A DNA stretch of 62,051 nucleotides from a virus. Position 1 is the stretch's first letter. Every line of letters begins with the position of its first letter. The position numbers and the translations under genes were made by a program. The notes beneath the pieces are model-generated. The model did not search any database and had not been told where the DNA came from. It worked only from the letters and a program-made list of their open reading frames with translations. This document shows positions 15,572-26,994 of the stretch, one piece after another. The stretch spans positions 1 to 62,051 of the IMG/VR virus record IMGVR_UViG_3300030098_005428, one strand, 5' to 3'.

Positions 15572-18500
15572 CTATTCCTAAATCTTTTAGTAATTGCTCG
15601 TATTCATTTACTGCACTACTTTTCTTTTGTTTTTTCTTATTTTTGATAGCATCGCGTTTTCTATTTGGTATACCAACGTTCCACGTGTTCCAACCTAACA
15701 TAGTTGCTATTCTTTGCCAAGCTTCATTTCTATCATCTAAAGCAGCTCGAACATTGTTTACTTTTTTAATTACCCTATCTAATGGTATATTAGTTGTTCC
15801 TGCTGTTATCTGGCCTAAAGCTAACCAAGCTGGATTATCAATGTCAGGTCCCATTTCGTTAATTGCATCCTTATTATATTTATATGTTTGAGTAGCACCA
15901 TATATTTGTCTAGCTTTAATACCAACTGGTGGAGAAATATTTAAAGCTTGAACCATAACCTCTGCATAATCTGAATTCCAATCTTTTTGATTTTGCTCAC
16001 CAAACTCTATTATCATATTTTTAAGTGTAGATATAGTAGCACCTCTTATACCCAACCCTCTTAATATAGTATCACTCATACTATTAATGGTATTAATCTT
16101 TTTACTTAAATATTTATCATCTTCACCCTCGCCCTCATCTGGATCAAATATCATTGCGAATAAAGCATTTTGCATAGAAGAGAACATAAAGTTTTGAACA
16201 GCACCATAATATATTATTTTAGATATATTAGTTCTATGATCACCTCTATTGTTAACTAAGTCTAAATATGATTTCTTCATCAACCTGTTATACTGCGCTG
16301 GTGTATTACCAAAAGCTAATATTAACCTACCTAAAGGACTTGCTTGCTCAGCTGACAACATGTGTTCTCTTGCTGACTGTTGAGATGCTTCTGTAATCTC
16401 CTGAAAATCTAACCAAGCTTTTTTCTGAGCCTCTTTTAAACTTAATCCTTGTTTAGTATATGTGTTTATTCTATTTCTGTACATACTAGCACCACCAAAA
16501 GCTATAGCAAAACTATCTGCCATTTGCGTAGGTAAAAATCCTTTTCTTAATAAATACTGTATCGCTGCTCTAGCTTTATCACCACTCTTTTGTACCGCTG
16601 TTGCTAATTCGTTTGCTGTTACTTCAAAAGCCAAATTGGTTCTTCTTTGTTTTAACATGTCAGATTGAAATATATAAACAAAATCTTTCCAAAACTGTGG
16701 TTGGTTTGCAAATGCTGCACCGGCTTTTATAGGATTATTATCACTCCAATTAACATAGTTTATAGCTGATATTGTTTGTAAAACAGCTGATCTTGTATTT
16801 AAAAACATCGTTGTTCCAATGGAACCGTTAATAAATTGATTAAAATTATTTACAAATTTATGACCACTATCTGGGCTCATACGCCCATTTTCCATTCTAT
16901 ATAAAACATCTGTTAAAGCATCTTTAAAATTAGTACCGTAATTAGCTTGTATAACTCGTAATGTTTGTGCATCAAAAACTAAATCTTTATTTCTAATCCA
17001 ATTTGTTAAAAACATTTTTCTATATTCATCACCTATGTTTCTAAAGTCTTGTCCTATAGTACCTGTAACCCACCATTCAGTTGGTTGAACATAACCAGCA
17101 TCTAATTTCGTTATTTGACCTAGTTCGTTTGCAAAGTCAACTAAGTTTGGATCTGATGTTACAATACCGTTTAAATTTCTTAAATCTCTTTTAGATATAC
17201 CAGGAATTGCTATGCCATTTTTATCCCACAAGAATACTCTCAATGCTGATTCATAGGTAAAACCACCATATCCAGTATCTTTTTTTAATATCTTTACTAC
17301 ATCTTTATGTTTATTTTTTAATGTTCTATAGCTATCAACTAAAGTTTGTTTAGCGGTATCAACATCTCTCATAGCCTTACTATATGGTCTTATTAATGTT
17401 TTTACTAACCATTCTTTATGAGCATCTCCTTGCTTTCCTTTACCCATAAATTGATATAATAATCCTAAGAAATCATCAGCTGATGGAGGCATAAGACTAA
17501 ACTCATCAGCGACTACACCCCTTGCTTCCGCTTGAGCACCCGATATATTATCAAATACATTTACACCTTTAGATTCAAATAATATTTGTCTAAACTCTTC
17601 GTTCATTTGTTCACTAAAGTTTGTTCCAGCTTGTTGTACTTCTGAATCGATATCTAACCAGCTTATTAAATTATTTGCTGCGTCAATTACACCACTGTGA
17701 TCATCATATACTCCAAAATCATTATATCCTTCAGCTGCTTTACTAAGTAACCACTGTGCTTTTGCTTGTGGTGTTCCATCTTGTAGTGTGATAATATTAT
17801 CTAATTTAATATCAAATCCCATACCTCTCATGAAATTATATATATTATTTTTAGCTTCATGAGATCTTGCGGTTACAATAAATATATCATTCCATCCTTT
17901 TTTACCAGCTCTTGCTTTAGCCATATCAAAGAATGGTCCTTTTTCTGCGTTGATAATATCATTAAATTCAGTGAAATCAAATGTAGCGCCCATTGCAATT
18001 AAATCAGTTGCTTGTTCCGCAAAATCAGCACCATCTATTCTGGTTTCAGTGCCATCAGGCATTATAACCTTAATTTTTTCTGTAGTATTTAATAATGTAA
18101 AATCAAGATCAAACATTGATATTCCTTTTCTTTTTGCCTTAGGATCATTTGCTATATTTCTTGCTTTATCTATTACTTTAAATATTTCAATTTGCTCTTC
18201 AACACTTTCATTACCTGTTAGTACGGATTTATAGAAATTCTTTTCACGAGTAATTTCATTTAATGCTCTATTTCTTTTTGATTTTTGTTCCAATGCTAAC
18301 ATTCTTGTTTGAAAATCAATTATAACTTCACTCATTGGCCTACCATCATAACCATAAATATTTTCTTGTTGTTCTTTTGATAGTAATTTTACCACCCTAT
18401 ATATATTATCAGGGTTTATCTTAAGTGTTTTAAAGCCAGTTTCTGGATTAGTATCTAATATATCAGCAATTTCACCACTTGTTAATAATTGCGTATGAAC

Positions 18501-21500
18501 TAAAAATATTTTTTCTAATTCCGTTTGAATGTCCATGTTAGGATCTTCTAGTGATCTAAAAGCAACCTCGGCAATACCAGCCATTGTGAGAGAGTTTGCG
18601 CCCATGTGCTCACCGTAGTTTTTTATATCAGCATTAATGAATTTTTTAATTCTATAATTAAAATATTCTTCTCTTGAAACCTTAACGCGTTTCTTGTTTT
18701 TTACAATTGTGAGCTCTTTAATTTTTTCATTACGTCCAGCAAGTATATCATCTATTTCTTTATTTACTTGTGGTATATATTTATTTTTTATATCTTCGTA
18801 TCTTGAATTTTCTTCGTTTACAGCTTGCGAACCTTCTCTTATTTCTATAAAATCTAATGCAGATAATCCCTTTATACCACCAACCGCATTACTTTGAACT
18901 TGTAATAAATCTAAAAACTCTACTTTAGTAATTCCATTTGGATCCTTAAGTAAATTAATTAAATCTGTCGTAAGAGCCTTTGCAACTTCAATATTAACTC
19001 TATTTGCCTCTTCTATTTCAGGTGCTAATTCTTTTAACTTAGCTAATTTTTCAGTTTTACTTGTTAATTTTAATATTTTTTGAACATCTTTATATAATTT
19101 AAATCTAGTGTTCATTAATCTCATGCCAGTAAGATCCACACCATCTTTATATTTTACTTTTTTTATTTTATTTATTAATTTATCTCTATCTTTTCTAAAC
19201 GGTCCAGGGTTTTCTTTAGAGCCTGGGTCCAATGCTCTTTTTATATACCCGAACGTTTCTAAGAATTTAATTATTTTTGTTTCAGCGGTGGTTCCTTCGT
19301 AAACATCAATTATACCATAACCATATCTTTCTAACAATCTATCAATTACTTTTACACTTGCTTTTTGTACATTTTTTAATGCCTTCATGTTTGTACGTAA
19401 TGATTTTGTAGGTTGAGCGTCAATGTATTTGTTTCTTTCTACAAGTTTACCATAGTTTCTGTTGATAGTACCATCAAACTCAGAGACTTTAGTGTTAGCA
19501 TATATAACCGCTTTAACTACAAACGGGTGGTACTCTAGTGATTTTTTTTGAAACTTAGCACTTTCAATACCTTTAGTTGTATTAAGATAACTAGTTAATT
19601 CTTTAGCTTGTTTATTAACGTCATCTGGAGTAATATCTGTTGGTATTGTACTAAAGCCGCCAAATTTTTCCATAAACACAACATCAGTGTCTTTATCTAT
19701 TGATGTTGCAATTCTACCAATTAACTCACTAGTTTTTAACTCTTCATATTCTTCTAAATCACGAGTTGTTTGAATTTTGTTTACAACATCAGGATCATTT
19801 AATAAAGAAGCCAATCCCTCAAATCTTAACTGTACTTCTATTTCTTTCATTAATTTATCCCACCTTGTATCACCAGTTGTATTTGTTTTTTTATAACCTG
19901 ATTCATCTACTATCGCAGCAACTTTTCCTTCATATTCTCCTAGAAAATAATTTACCCAGTCATCTGCGGTAATATCTTTTGCTTCAAACTGCCAATCATT
20001 ACCTATACGTATATGTTTTCCGTTCTCATCTAGCTTAGGTTGTTTAAGATCTTGAAAGTTTTTGTTTAATACTTTTTGTGGTAAGTTAGGAAATATTGTT
20101 GAGAATTTATCTCTAAGCCATTTCTCTCTTAAATCAATTCTCGCTAAACCATTAATTTGTTTTTGAGTTAATTTCTTTTTTCTTTTCTCGTTAATTTGAT
20201 TAACTTTAGATTTAAATTTATTAGAATTAATATATGTGTTGTATTGTTCTTCTGTGTATTGTAAGTTTTCAACAATTGGATTTAAGTAAGAACTATAAAG
20301 ATTTTTCATTTTAGTATAAAATCCTTTAAAGTCTGGTATTAATTTTGCTTTGTTTTTTACCTCATCTTTAATTAACTCAGCATCTTCATCGGTGATTAAA
20401 GTTCTAAATGGTGGTGTTTTCTTTTCTATAAAATCAAATCCTTCAGGTTCAACAGGAAGTAGTTGTGGTTCTTTTGGTGTTAACTCACCTAAATATACTT
20501 GTGTTGTTACCTTACCACTTTTTAAAGCATCCATTGCTCTATTCGTTAAATTACGTCTTATATATGAAAAGAAATTATCATTAACATTTGGATCAAATGC
20601 TTTATCACCCCATATAAATTGACTAATACCTCGCATTTTACCAGTCTCCTCATTTACACCATACAGTGTTTCTTTAACAAATTCTTGCATATCAAAACCT
20701 GGTAAATCAACCCAACGAATACCACTTGCTCTAGTTCTATATGCTTCTTTTTGTATTATCTCAGAAAATAACTCATTAATTTTTTCTAAGTTTTGTAAAT
20801 CAGGTGTATACGCTTCATTTATTTTTGCTTCGTACTCCTTTTCAAATGTTTCAGAGAAAGCAGTTTCATCTTCAGATAACTCTTCAAGTTGTTTTTTATC
20901 CAACAAAGGCATATCTAAAAACTCTAATTTTGGTAATGGTTTATTAATATGTGATCCTGCTGTAAGAAAATTAATAAAATTACTACCATCAACTGTATTT
21001 ATTGATTTCGTTCTAGGTCTATAAAGCCCAAACCATTTTTTTACTCCATCAGCTATTTTGTCAAATGACGATATTGTTTGAAAATTACCTTCTTGTAATT
21101 GTAAAAGAGCTGCAACATCACCTAAGTTGGTTATATATTCTTCTATTCCTTTTCTTGAATTTCTATTTAATTTTCTTCGTGCTCCCTTACCAAAGTATCT
21201 TTGTTCACTTAACTGTGCTATTGTTAATAATTTAGCTATGAATGGATCGTTTTTTGCAGCTTCTTTTAATCCACTTTCTAAATCTTTTTTAAATTTTCTA
21301 AGTTCTTCTAAACTAGCTCTACGCATACTAACATGTAACGCACCATGACTTAAACCATTAAATGCAAAGAGATCTCCTTTATCAATAAGATCATAAGCAT
21401 TACCTTTAATTACGTACAAAGCGTTAGGTGTTGTAGCTTCTACATTACCAACCTGAAATAAACCCTCATATGCTACATTAATATTAGATTCATATGATCC

Positions 21501-24140
21501 TTTTTTTGGATTTCTATAAATATATCCGTTTTTAATATTTTCATTAATGATTTTAGTAGCACCACTTTTTGTCATACCAGTCTCAACTAATCTACTAATT
21601 GCATCATTTTTTACGTGATTTTGAAAATCATTTTTGTCTTTAAATAAATAACTAGGCGTATCTAAATTTTCAGCATTTAAAGCTTGTACCTGCTCTTGTG
21701 CTGTTTTGTTAAATGCTGCTTTCATCATTAGTTTTATAAAAGAACTATGTGCTTCTTCTGTAGACTTTTTTAAAGCTTCTTTTTTCTTTATTAATCCATA
21801 AATTTCAGACTGTACTGATTCAGGTAGTTTTTTAAAGTTTTTCTGAAACTCATCACTCATTATATCTACATCAGCAATATTAAGATAACTTTGTTTTATA
21901 TCAATAGTGGGATAAGCTTCTTTAAGTTTTTCAAATTCATCTAAAATATCTGCGCTTGATTTTGTATCTTTAACTATTTGTAAAACACTTTCATGCATTT
22001 CAGTAATTTGATCATTTGATCCAGTTTCTAAAAGAACTTTAGCAAACTTAGAGTGTTTTAGTTTTGGACTTGCTTCAACTATCATTCGCATTGCCTCGAT
22101 ATTATCTAGTTGTTGTAGATATTCTTGATTAGAAATTTTACCATTTTCTAAATCTTTATCCATTCGCTGTCGTTGGATACTAAAAGCGTGTTCAATATCT
22201 TCTTTATTTCTAAGTTTTCTTATTTGTCTCCAAGTATTATTTACTACTGTACTTCCTACTCTACCAGCTCCCCAAAGAAAAGGAGTTGCTATTATTACTT
22301 CAGCGGCTGTAGCTATCCACGACTTATTATTAAACCAACTATATTGTGGCCACATTGTTTTACCTAAAGAACTTTGTTGTCCAAATTTTAAAGTTAAATC
22401 CTGAGCCCACTCAGTACCAACTTCCCAACCTATTAACTGTCCAACTTCACCACCAGCTGCAATAACTCGCTTAAGATTATTCGTAATACTATCTTTTGTT
22501 GCAATTTGAAAAAGATTATTAAGACTTTTCATTGCTGATTTTGTTATTTTTCTAGTTATAAGAGCATCTAAAGCAGTCGCAATACCTCCAGAAAATAATG
22601 CCTTACCCTCAGCGCCTCTACCAGATTCTATAACATTTAACATGTATTCATTTTGTTCTTTAATCTCAAGGTTAAAGAAAGCTTTTCTTGATTTGTTAGT
22701 TATTTTGTTTACATTTCCACTATGATATTTATCTGCTACAGCTTGTTCTTTCAGTGTATTCATATAAATTTCAGACGTATGTTGTGCCATTGATGAATAA
22801 CCTAATGTAAATATCAATCCTAACATTTGGCCACCTTGTTTACCTATTATAGTTTGAGCTTTATCCCAAGTAATATCAAACTCACCCTCCTCATTAAATA
22901 CGTTTGTCTCTCCTATTTTTTCAAGTTGTTGTTGAACGCCCTCATTGTCAAGCATTATTTCAAGCATTTCTAATTCTAAATCTAGTATTTCCTGGAATCT
23001 TTCTTTTAGATTTTCATCTATATCAAGAGAGCGATTTTTAAAAAGGAAATCTTCTCCTAATATATCAAGTCTTGTTAATTCTTCACCAGTGAACATTTTA
23101 GACCATATGTTTTGTATCGCTTCTTTTTTAAGTTTAATTTCATTACCAGTTAACATTAGCTTCATACCATTATGTCCCATTTGGTACATTTTGGTAAATT
23201 CCCATATACCGGTTAAGAAATCAGAGTTATGTAGTGGCATCCCAAGTAATGATTCCGCTGCTCTATTTTCTCTTGTTGTAGTTTCAACTATCATATCTGA
23301 GAAAAATTCATCAATATCTTCAACTAATGCTTGATTTTTCCACAAAAGATCTTGTCCTGAGTTTGCAAGATAAAACTCAAATAATTCATTCATTCTATTT
23401 GTAAACAAAGCATCTAGTTCTTTAGCTTCTTCTGAATCCCAGTTGACTTTTTTTAGACGTTTATAATGCTCTTTCATTATATCATTTGATGCTACTTTAA
23501 AACCATCTAAGCTTGTAATAGAATTAAATATTGCTTCTTGTGATATTTTAGAACCTTCACGTTCTTTTATGTGATAATAAAAGCCAGTTTTCATAGCTAG
23601 AATCTCCTCACTTGAATACATCCCTCTTTTTTTAAAGTGTTTTTTTCCTTCACGCGCATCATCACCATAGCGATGTTCTGTTGGTAATCCTATTAATTTA
23701 TTATGTTCCCTTTGTTTTTTGGTTAATGGAATATCATCGTGAGCATTATCATAATCTTCTAATAATTTTGCCATCATATTAAAGTTATCTTCGTGCTCTT
23801 CTAAATCTATTAACTCTCCAACCTCAACATCTCTTTTATCACCTGTTTCTGGGTCTGTAATCTCATATACAATTACCTCTTCACCATTATAAGTTTTAAT
23901 ATAATTTTCTACACGATCTTCACGGTTTTTATATTTAGGACCTGCTGCTTCAAAAGTTATTTCATCAATCTTGTCTTCAGTCATGTAGCTAAAGCCTCCG
24001 TCTTTGAAAATCTTCCACTTCTTTCTAGCATTAGGATCAGCTACCTTTATATTACGATATTGGTTAGCATTATTTGGAATTACGTCTTGCGGATTATATA
24101 TAGTTTCATAATCCGGTAATGTTGATAATCTTGTAGACAT
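15564..24140 (-). CDS. Giant internal virion/ejection protein with embedded HAD phosphatase domain
   Basis: A 2858-residue protein, the largest here, placed after tail and internal virion genes where podoviruses encode the gp16-like DNA-ejection protein. Much is helical and charged, like phage large polyvalent proteins, with a Gly/Ala/aromatic region near residues 480-640. Residues ~2000-2160 form a HAD domain: M-F-D-L-D-F-T-L-L-N (nucleophile and acid), I-V-T-A-R, a later Lys, and V-Y-D-D-H. No lytic transglycosylase motif was recognised. It is probably carried in the capsid and injected, so the HAD enzyme could act in the cell at the start of infection (inference). Confidence 0.75.
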   Translation of the reverse strand: MSTRLSTLPDYETIYNPQDVIPNNANQYRNIKVADPNARKKWKIFKDGGFSYMTEDKIDEITFEAAGPKYKNREDRVENYIKTYNGEEVIVYEITDPETGDKRDVEVGELIDLEEHEDNFNMMAKLLEDYDNAHDDIPLTKKQREHNKLIGLPTEHRYGDDAREGKKHFKKRGMYSSEEILAMKTGFYYHIKEREGSKISQEAIFNSITSLDGFKVASNDIMKEHYKRLKKVNWDSEEAKELDALFTNRMNELFEFYLANSGQDLLWKNQALVEDIDEFFSDMIVETTTRENRAAESLLGMPLHNSDFLTGIWEFTKMYQMGHNGMKLMLTGNEIKLKKEAIQNIWSKMFTGEELTRLDILGEDFLFKNRSLDIDENLKERFQEILDLELEMLEIMLDNEGVQQQLEKIGETNVFNEEGEFDITWDKAQTIIGKQGGQMLGLIFTLGYSSMAQHTSEIYMNTLKEQAVADKYHSGNVNKITNKSRKAFFNLEIKEQNEYMLNVIESGRGAEGKALFSGGIATALDALITRKITKSAMKSLNNLFQIATKDSITNNLKRVIAAGGEVGQLIGWEVGTEWAQDLTLKFGQQSSLGKTMWPQYSWFNNKSWIATAAEVIIATPFLWGAGRVGSTVVNNTWRQIRKLRNKEDIEHAFSIQRQRMDKDLENGKISNQEYLQQLDNIEAMRMIVEASPKLKHSKFAKVLLETGSNDQITEMHESVLQIVKDTKSSADILDEFEKLKEAYPTIDIKQSYLNIADVDIMSDEFQKNFKKLPESVQSEIYGLIKKKEALKKSTEEAHSSFIKLMMKAAFNKTAQEQVQALNAENLDTPSYLFKDKNDFQNHVKNDAISRLVETGMTKSGATKIINENIKNGYIYRNPKKGSYESNINVAYEGLFQVGNVEATTPNALYVIKGNAYDLIDKGDLFAFNGLSHGALHVSMRRASLEELRKFKKDLESGLKEAAKNDPFIAKLLTIAQLSEQRYFGKGARRKLNRNSRKGIEEYITNLGDVAALLQLQEGNFQTISSFDKIADGVKKWFGLYRPRTKSINTVDGSNFINFLTAGSHINKPLPKLEFLDMPLLDKKQLEELSEDETAFSETFEKEYEAKINEAYTPDLQNLEKINELFSEIIQKEAYRTRASGIRWVDLPGFDMQEFVKETLYGVNEETGKMRGISQFIWGDKAFDPNVNDNFFSYIRRNLTNRAMDALKSGKVTTQVYLGELTPKEPQLLPVEPEGFDFIEKKTPPFRTLITDEDAELIKDEVKNKAKLIPDFKGFYTKMKNLYSSYLNPIVENLQYTEEQYNTYINSNKFKSKVNQINEKRKKKLTQKQINGLARIDLREKWLRDKFSTIFPNLPQKVLNKNFQDLKQPKLDENGKHIRIGNDWQFEAKDITADDWVNYFLGEYEGKVAAIVDESGYKKTNTTGDTRWDKLMKEIEVQLRFEGLASLLNDPDVVNKIQTTRDLEEYEELKTSELIGRIATSIDKDTDVVFMEKFGGFSTIPTDITPDDVNKQAKELTSYLNTTKGIESAKFQKKSLEYHPFVVKAVIYANTKVSEFDGTINRNYGKLVERNKYIDAQPTKSLRTNMKALKNVQKASVKVIDRLLERYGYGIIDVYEGTTAETKIIKFLETFGYIKRALDPGSKENPGPFRKDRDKLINKIKKVKYKDGVDLTGMRLMNTRFKLYKDVQKILKLTSKTEKLAKLKELAPEIEEANRVNIEVAKALTTDLINLLKDPNGITKVEFLDLLQVQSNAVGGIKGLSALDFIEIREGSQAVNEENSRYEDIKNKYIPQVNKEIDDILAGRNEKIKELTIVKNKKRVKVSREEYFNYRIKKFINADIKNYGEHMGANSLTMAGIAEVAFRSLEDPNMDIQTELEKIFLVHTQLLTSGEIADILDTNPETGFKTLKINPDNIYRVVKLLSKEQQENIYGYDGRPMSEVIIDFQTRMLALEQKSKRNRALNEITREKNFYKSVLTGNESVEEQIEIFKVIDKARNIANDPKAKRKGISMFDLDFTLLNTTEKIKVIMPDGTETRIDGADFAEQATDLIAMGATFDFTEFNDIINAEKGPFFDMAKARAGKKGWNDIFIVTARSHEAKNNIYNFMRGMGFDIKLDNIITLQDGTPQAKAQWLLSKAAEGYNDFGVYDDHSGVIDAANNLISWLDIDSEVQQAGTNFSEQMNEEFRQILFESKGVNVFDNISGAQAEARGVVADEFSLMPPSADDFLGLLYQFMGKGKQGDAHKEWLVKTLIRPYSKAMRDVDTAKQTLVDSYRTLKNKHKDVVKILKKDTGYGGFTYESALRVFLWDKNGIAIPGISKRDLRNLNGIVTSDPNLVDFANELGQITKLDAGYVQPTEWWVTGTIGQDFRNIGDEYRKMFLTNWIRNKDLVFDAQTLRVIQANYGTNFKDALTDVLYRMENGRMSPDSGHKFVNNFNQFINGSIGTTMFLNTRSAVLQTISAINYVNWSDNNPIKAGAAFANQPQFWKDFVYIFQSDMLKQRRTNLAFEVTANELATAVQKSGDKARAAIQYLLRKGFLPTQMADSFAIAFGGASMYRNRINTYTKQGLSLKEAQKKAWLDFQEITEASQQSAREHMLSAEQASPLGRLILAFGNTPAQYNRLMKKSYLDLVNNRGDHRTNISKIIYYGAVQNFMFSSMQNALFAMIFDPDEGEGEDDKYLSKKINTINSMSDTILRGLGIRGATISTLKNMIIEFGEQNQKDWNSDYAEVMVQALNISPPVGIKARQIYGATQTYKYNKDAINEMGPDIDNPAWLALGQITAGTTNIPLDRVIKKVNNVRAALDDRNEAWQRIATMLGWNTWNVGIPNRKRDAIKNKKKQKKSSAVNEYEQLLKDLGIDE

Positions 24141-24144
24141 GTTT

Positions 24145-26001
24145 TTATTTAATTAATTTTCCGACATCATCACTTCTCAATACCTTGTATTTATAATCAG
24201 GTTGATTAATAAATTCTTTTACCTCATCTGGGAATGTATCAATATTTTTCTTACCATCAAATAATAATCCCCATAATTTTTTAGTTGTACTAGGTTTTCT
24301 AACATCAAATGAATATGATGATCCTAATTTTCTAGGAACATACTCACCTGATGATCTATCATACATACCAATCCAAATATCATACTCATAATGAACCGCT
24401 TGACCATCTTTTGTTTTTGGAAAAATGTACATAGGTCTTTTTGATCCTTGATATGTTACGTCTCTTTCTAATTCTTTTAATTGAGTTGTTCTATTTGCAT
24501 GATCAGCATCTTGATTATATCCCATAGAATAATCATCAAAGTTACTAAATGCCGCACCCATAATATCAAGACTTTCTGTTGGTACGAATATTACTTCATC
24601 TTTTCCTTTTCCTCCAGTTCCACCACGACCGGTATTCTTTAGTCCTTTTGCGATTCTATCTCTTTCTTTTTTAGCTTCACTATTTATAAAATTATTAGCT
24701 GCTCCTTCTAACGCATCATATGCACCACCACCGTAATGAATGTGCATCGCATGTTCTAATAAATTATTTCCAGAAAAGTTTTCTCCGTAAAGATTAGGAA
24801 TATCAATATCACCAAAAGCAAAATCATCATCTAATATCCAAAATGGTTTACCCATAAAATTTTGATCTCCACTATTCATCATAGCTAGTACTTGATCTTT
24901 AGATAAATCATCTCGCTCTGCTAACCACTCTATATAATAATTTTGTATTAACATTGCCTCAGCTGATTCTGCAAATGTTGTTTGACCATATGCTGATCCA
25001 TCAGGATCATAATCAAACGCCATTGCTTGTAGGTTTGTTCTTACGTTTCTATTAACTGTCATTGTTGTACCATCAGCAGTTGTAATGGTTTTTTCTTTAG
25101 TAAAGGTATTTCTCCAAGGATACATTGAAATAAATTCATCTCTAGTAAATTTTTGTTTTATACCTTGCTTATCTGTAAAATACATGTAATTAGATTTACC
25201 TGAAATAACATCACCTTCCATTTTCTTCCAATCGGCTTCTATATCAGCATCTCTACCTTTATTCTTTAAGAAAAATCCACCGTGGTCAGCAATAAAATCA
25301 CTTAAAAGTATACCATAAACTTCTTCATTAGTATCTGGATCTGTAACACGGTATTTTGAAACACTTGCTATTTCTTCATCATATGGGTTATCAAAAATAA
25401 AAGCAATATCTTCTTTACCAGCATCATTTTGTACAAATCGAATTCTATGATTATCTGGTAAAATCATATTATAAAACAAAGCTCTATCCCAATCGTGAGC
25501 TCTTGATAAATCATCATTATCTGGATTCATTGCTTCTCTTAATTGATCAGCTAAACCTTGGTAGTCATTAAACAAACCTTTCCACTCTGTAAATGTTTTA
25601 AGAACGCCATCTTGTATATTAGTTGCTATAGAAAAATCTGGTGATAAAGGGTTACTTGTTGATTTTGTACCTGTTGCTTGAACAAAATTTTGATACATAC
25701 TACCAATTTGATCACCAACATCGCTTAAGTGTGCAGGTAAAATACCAACGTCATTATATTTTTCATGATACCTTTTCATATCCTCCCTATTGAGTTTGTT
25801 AGTATTTTCTATTTGTTTCATTTGATCACTACGTAGTTTTGAGGCTGCTGCAATTTGCGACATTTTTATATTATATGCTCTATCTCCTAATTTATCTAAA
25901 CCATAGAACATACTTCTAATCCACGCGGAAAATTTATATGGATCTGTTATTTTTGCTCTACCAACATCACGAGCACCTCTTACTAATATACTGTTTGCCA
26001 T
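24145..26001 (-). CDS. Internal virion protein (618 aa), function unknown
   Basis: A 618-residue acidic, Asp- and Tyr-rich protein with a helical first 130 residues (S-Q-I-A-A-A-S-K-L-R-S-D-Q-M-K-Q) and then mixed sequence. It lies between the S74-type internal protein and the giant ejection protein, separated by only 2-4 nt from each. By order it corresponds to the middle core/ejection protein of T7-like phages (gp15 position). No catalytic motif recognised; the call rests on position and size. Confidence 0.55.
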   Translation of the reverse strand: MANSILVRGARDVGRAKITDPYKFSAWIRSMFYGLDKLGDRAYNIKMSQIAAASKLRSDQMKQIENTNKLNREDMKRYHEKYNDVGILPAHLSDVGDQIGSMYQNFVQATGTKSTSNPLSPDFSIATNIQDGVLKTFTEWKGLFNDYQGLADQLREAMNPDNDDLSRAHDWDRALFYNMILPDNHRIRFVQNDAGKEDIAFIFDNPYDEEIASVSKYRVTDPDTNEEVYGILLSDFIADHGGFFLKNKGRDADIEADWKKMEGDVISGKSNYMYFTDKQGIKQKFTRDEFISMYPWRNTFTKEKTITTADGTTMTVNRNVRTNLQAMAFDYDPDGSAYGQTTFAESAEAMLIQNYYIEWLAERDDLSKDQVLAMMNSGDQNFMGKPFWILDDDFAFGDIDIPNLYGENFSGNNLLEHAMHIHYGGGAYDALEGAANNFINSEAKKERDRIAKGLKNTGRGGTGGKGKDEVIFVPTESLDIMGAAFSNFDDYSMGYNQDADHANRTTQLKELERDVTYQGSKRPMYIFPKTKDGQAVHYEYDIWIGMYDRSSGEYVPRKLGSSYSFDVRKPSTTKKLWGLLFDGKKNIDTFPDEVKEFINQPDYKYKVLRSDDVGKLIK

Positions 26002-26003
26002 AA

Positions 26004-26945
26004 TTATATTGCTTTAAAATTAACGTCAATTTTGGTATAATCTACAGTATCATAACCATCTTTGTGTTTTGTTACTGCATAAGAAGGAATTTCATCAGAC
26101 ATTACACCTTCAAATAATCCTTTACCAAATTTTATATCTTTATATTTAAAACTGTATATTTTTAATCCACTTGGTGAGTATCTTAAAAATTTAATATCAG
26201 TTTTTAAATTCCTATCTGATGCTGCTACTTGTGCAATACCACCAGCTGTTTGCGCTATACCACCAATTAAACCTTCAGTTGCAGCTTTTCTTGCTTCATC
26301 TGCCGCTGCTTTTCTTTGCTGTGCCATTCCATACATAGTTTCAGCTTGTTCTCTTTTCATTTGTCTTTCTGCCATAACACCCTGCTCATCTCTTCTTGCT
26401 GTAAACTGTGCTTGTGTCATCATATTTTGTCTTTCTTGTTGACCTATATCAGCTGAAGCTCTTTGTAAATTTCTTGATTGTTGATTTGCCATGGCTTGTG
26501 CTAGTGATGCAATACCAGATCCTCCAGCCGCGCCTTGCATTGCTTGCATAGTATTAGCCATAGATTGTTGCTCTTGTTGTGCTTGAAATTCAGCCATTTG
26601 TTTATTAATCGTAAGATCTTCATAAGGATTTTCTAGTTGAGCATATGGATTACTAGTATCAAGTTGAGAATACTTTTGTTTCATTCTAGCATGTTCAATA
26701 TTTGCTGATCTTTGTTCTCTTCTTCTTTGTCCACCACCTATAATACCCATTGCGATACCACTCACACCAGCGGCAATATCACCAATACCACCAGCTGTTA
26801 ATCCTGCTGCTGCATCCATTCCACCACCACTAGCAGAACCACCAGCAAAAGTGGGAACCTTTAAGTTTTGAGCACCTGTTATTTGAGGTGTTTGTATTGG
26901 CGAATAGTTAAATTGCGGATTAAATGTTCCTGTTCCGTTGCCCAT
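26004..26945 (-). CDS. Internal virion protein with C-terminal S74-like chaperone domain
   Basis: A 313-residue protein. The first ~85 residues are Gly/Ala-rich and partly hydrophobic (G-I-A-M-G-I-I-G-G-G), the middle is a long Gln/Ala/Met/Arg helix, and the C-terminus reads S-D-R-N-L-K-T-D-I...G-L-K-I-Y-S-F-K-Y...G-V-M-S-D-E, the peptidase S74/intramolecular chaperone pattern often seen at the end of fibres and internal proteins. In position it matches T7 gp14-like ejection proteins. The SD..K pair could allow self-cleavage as in S74 domains. Confidence 0.68.
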   Translation of the reverse strand: MGNGTGTFNPQFNYSPIQTPQITGAQNLKVPTFAGGSASGGGMDAAAGLTAGGIGDIAAGVSGIAMGIIGGGQRRREQRSANIEHARMKQKYSQLDTSNPYAQLENPYEDLTINKQMAEFQAQQEQQSMANTMQAMQGAAGGSGIASLAQAMANQQSRNLQRASADIGQQERQNMMTQAQFTARRDEQGVMAERQMKREQAETMYGMAQQRKAAADEARKAATEGLIGGIAQTAGGIAQVAASDRNLKTDIKFLRYSPSGLKIYSFKYKDIKFGKGLFEGVMSDEIPSYAVTKHKDGYDTVDYTKIDVNFKAI

Positions 26946-26994
26946 AATTTTTAATTTTTAGTTTTATACATATTATAATTACACTTTTTTTTAT

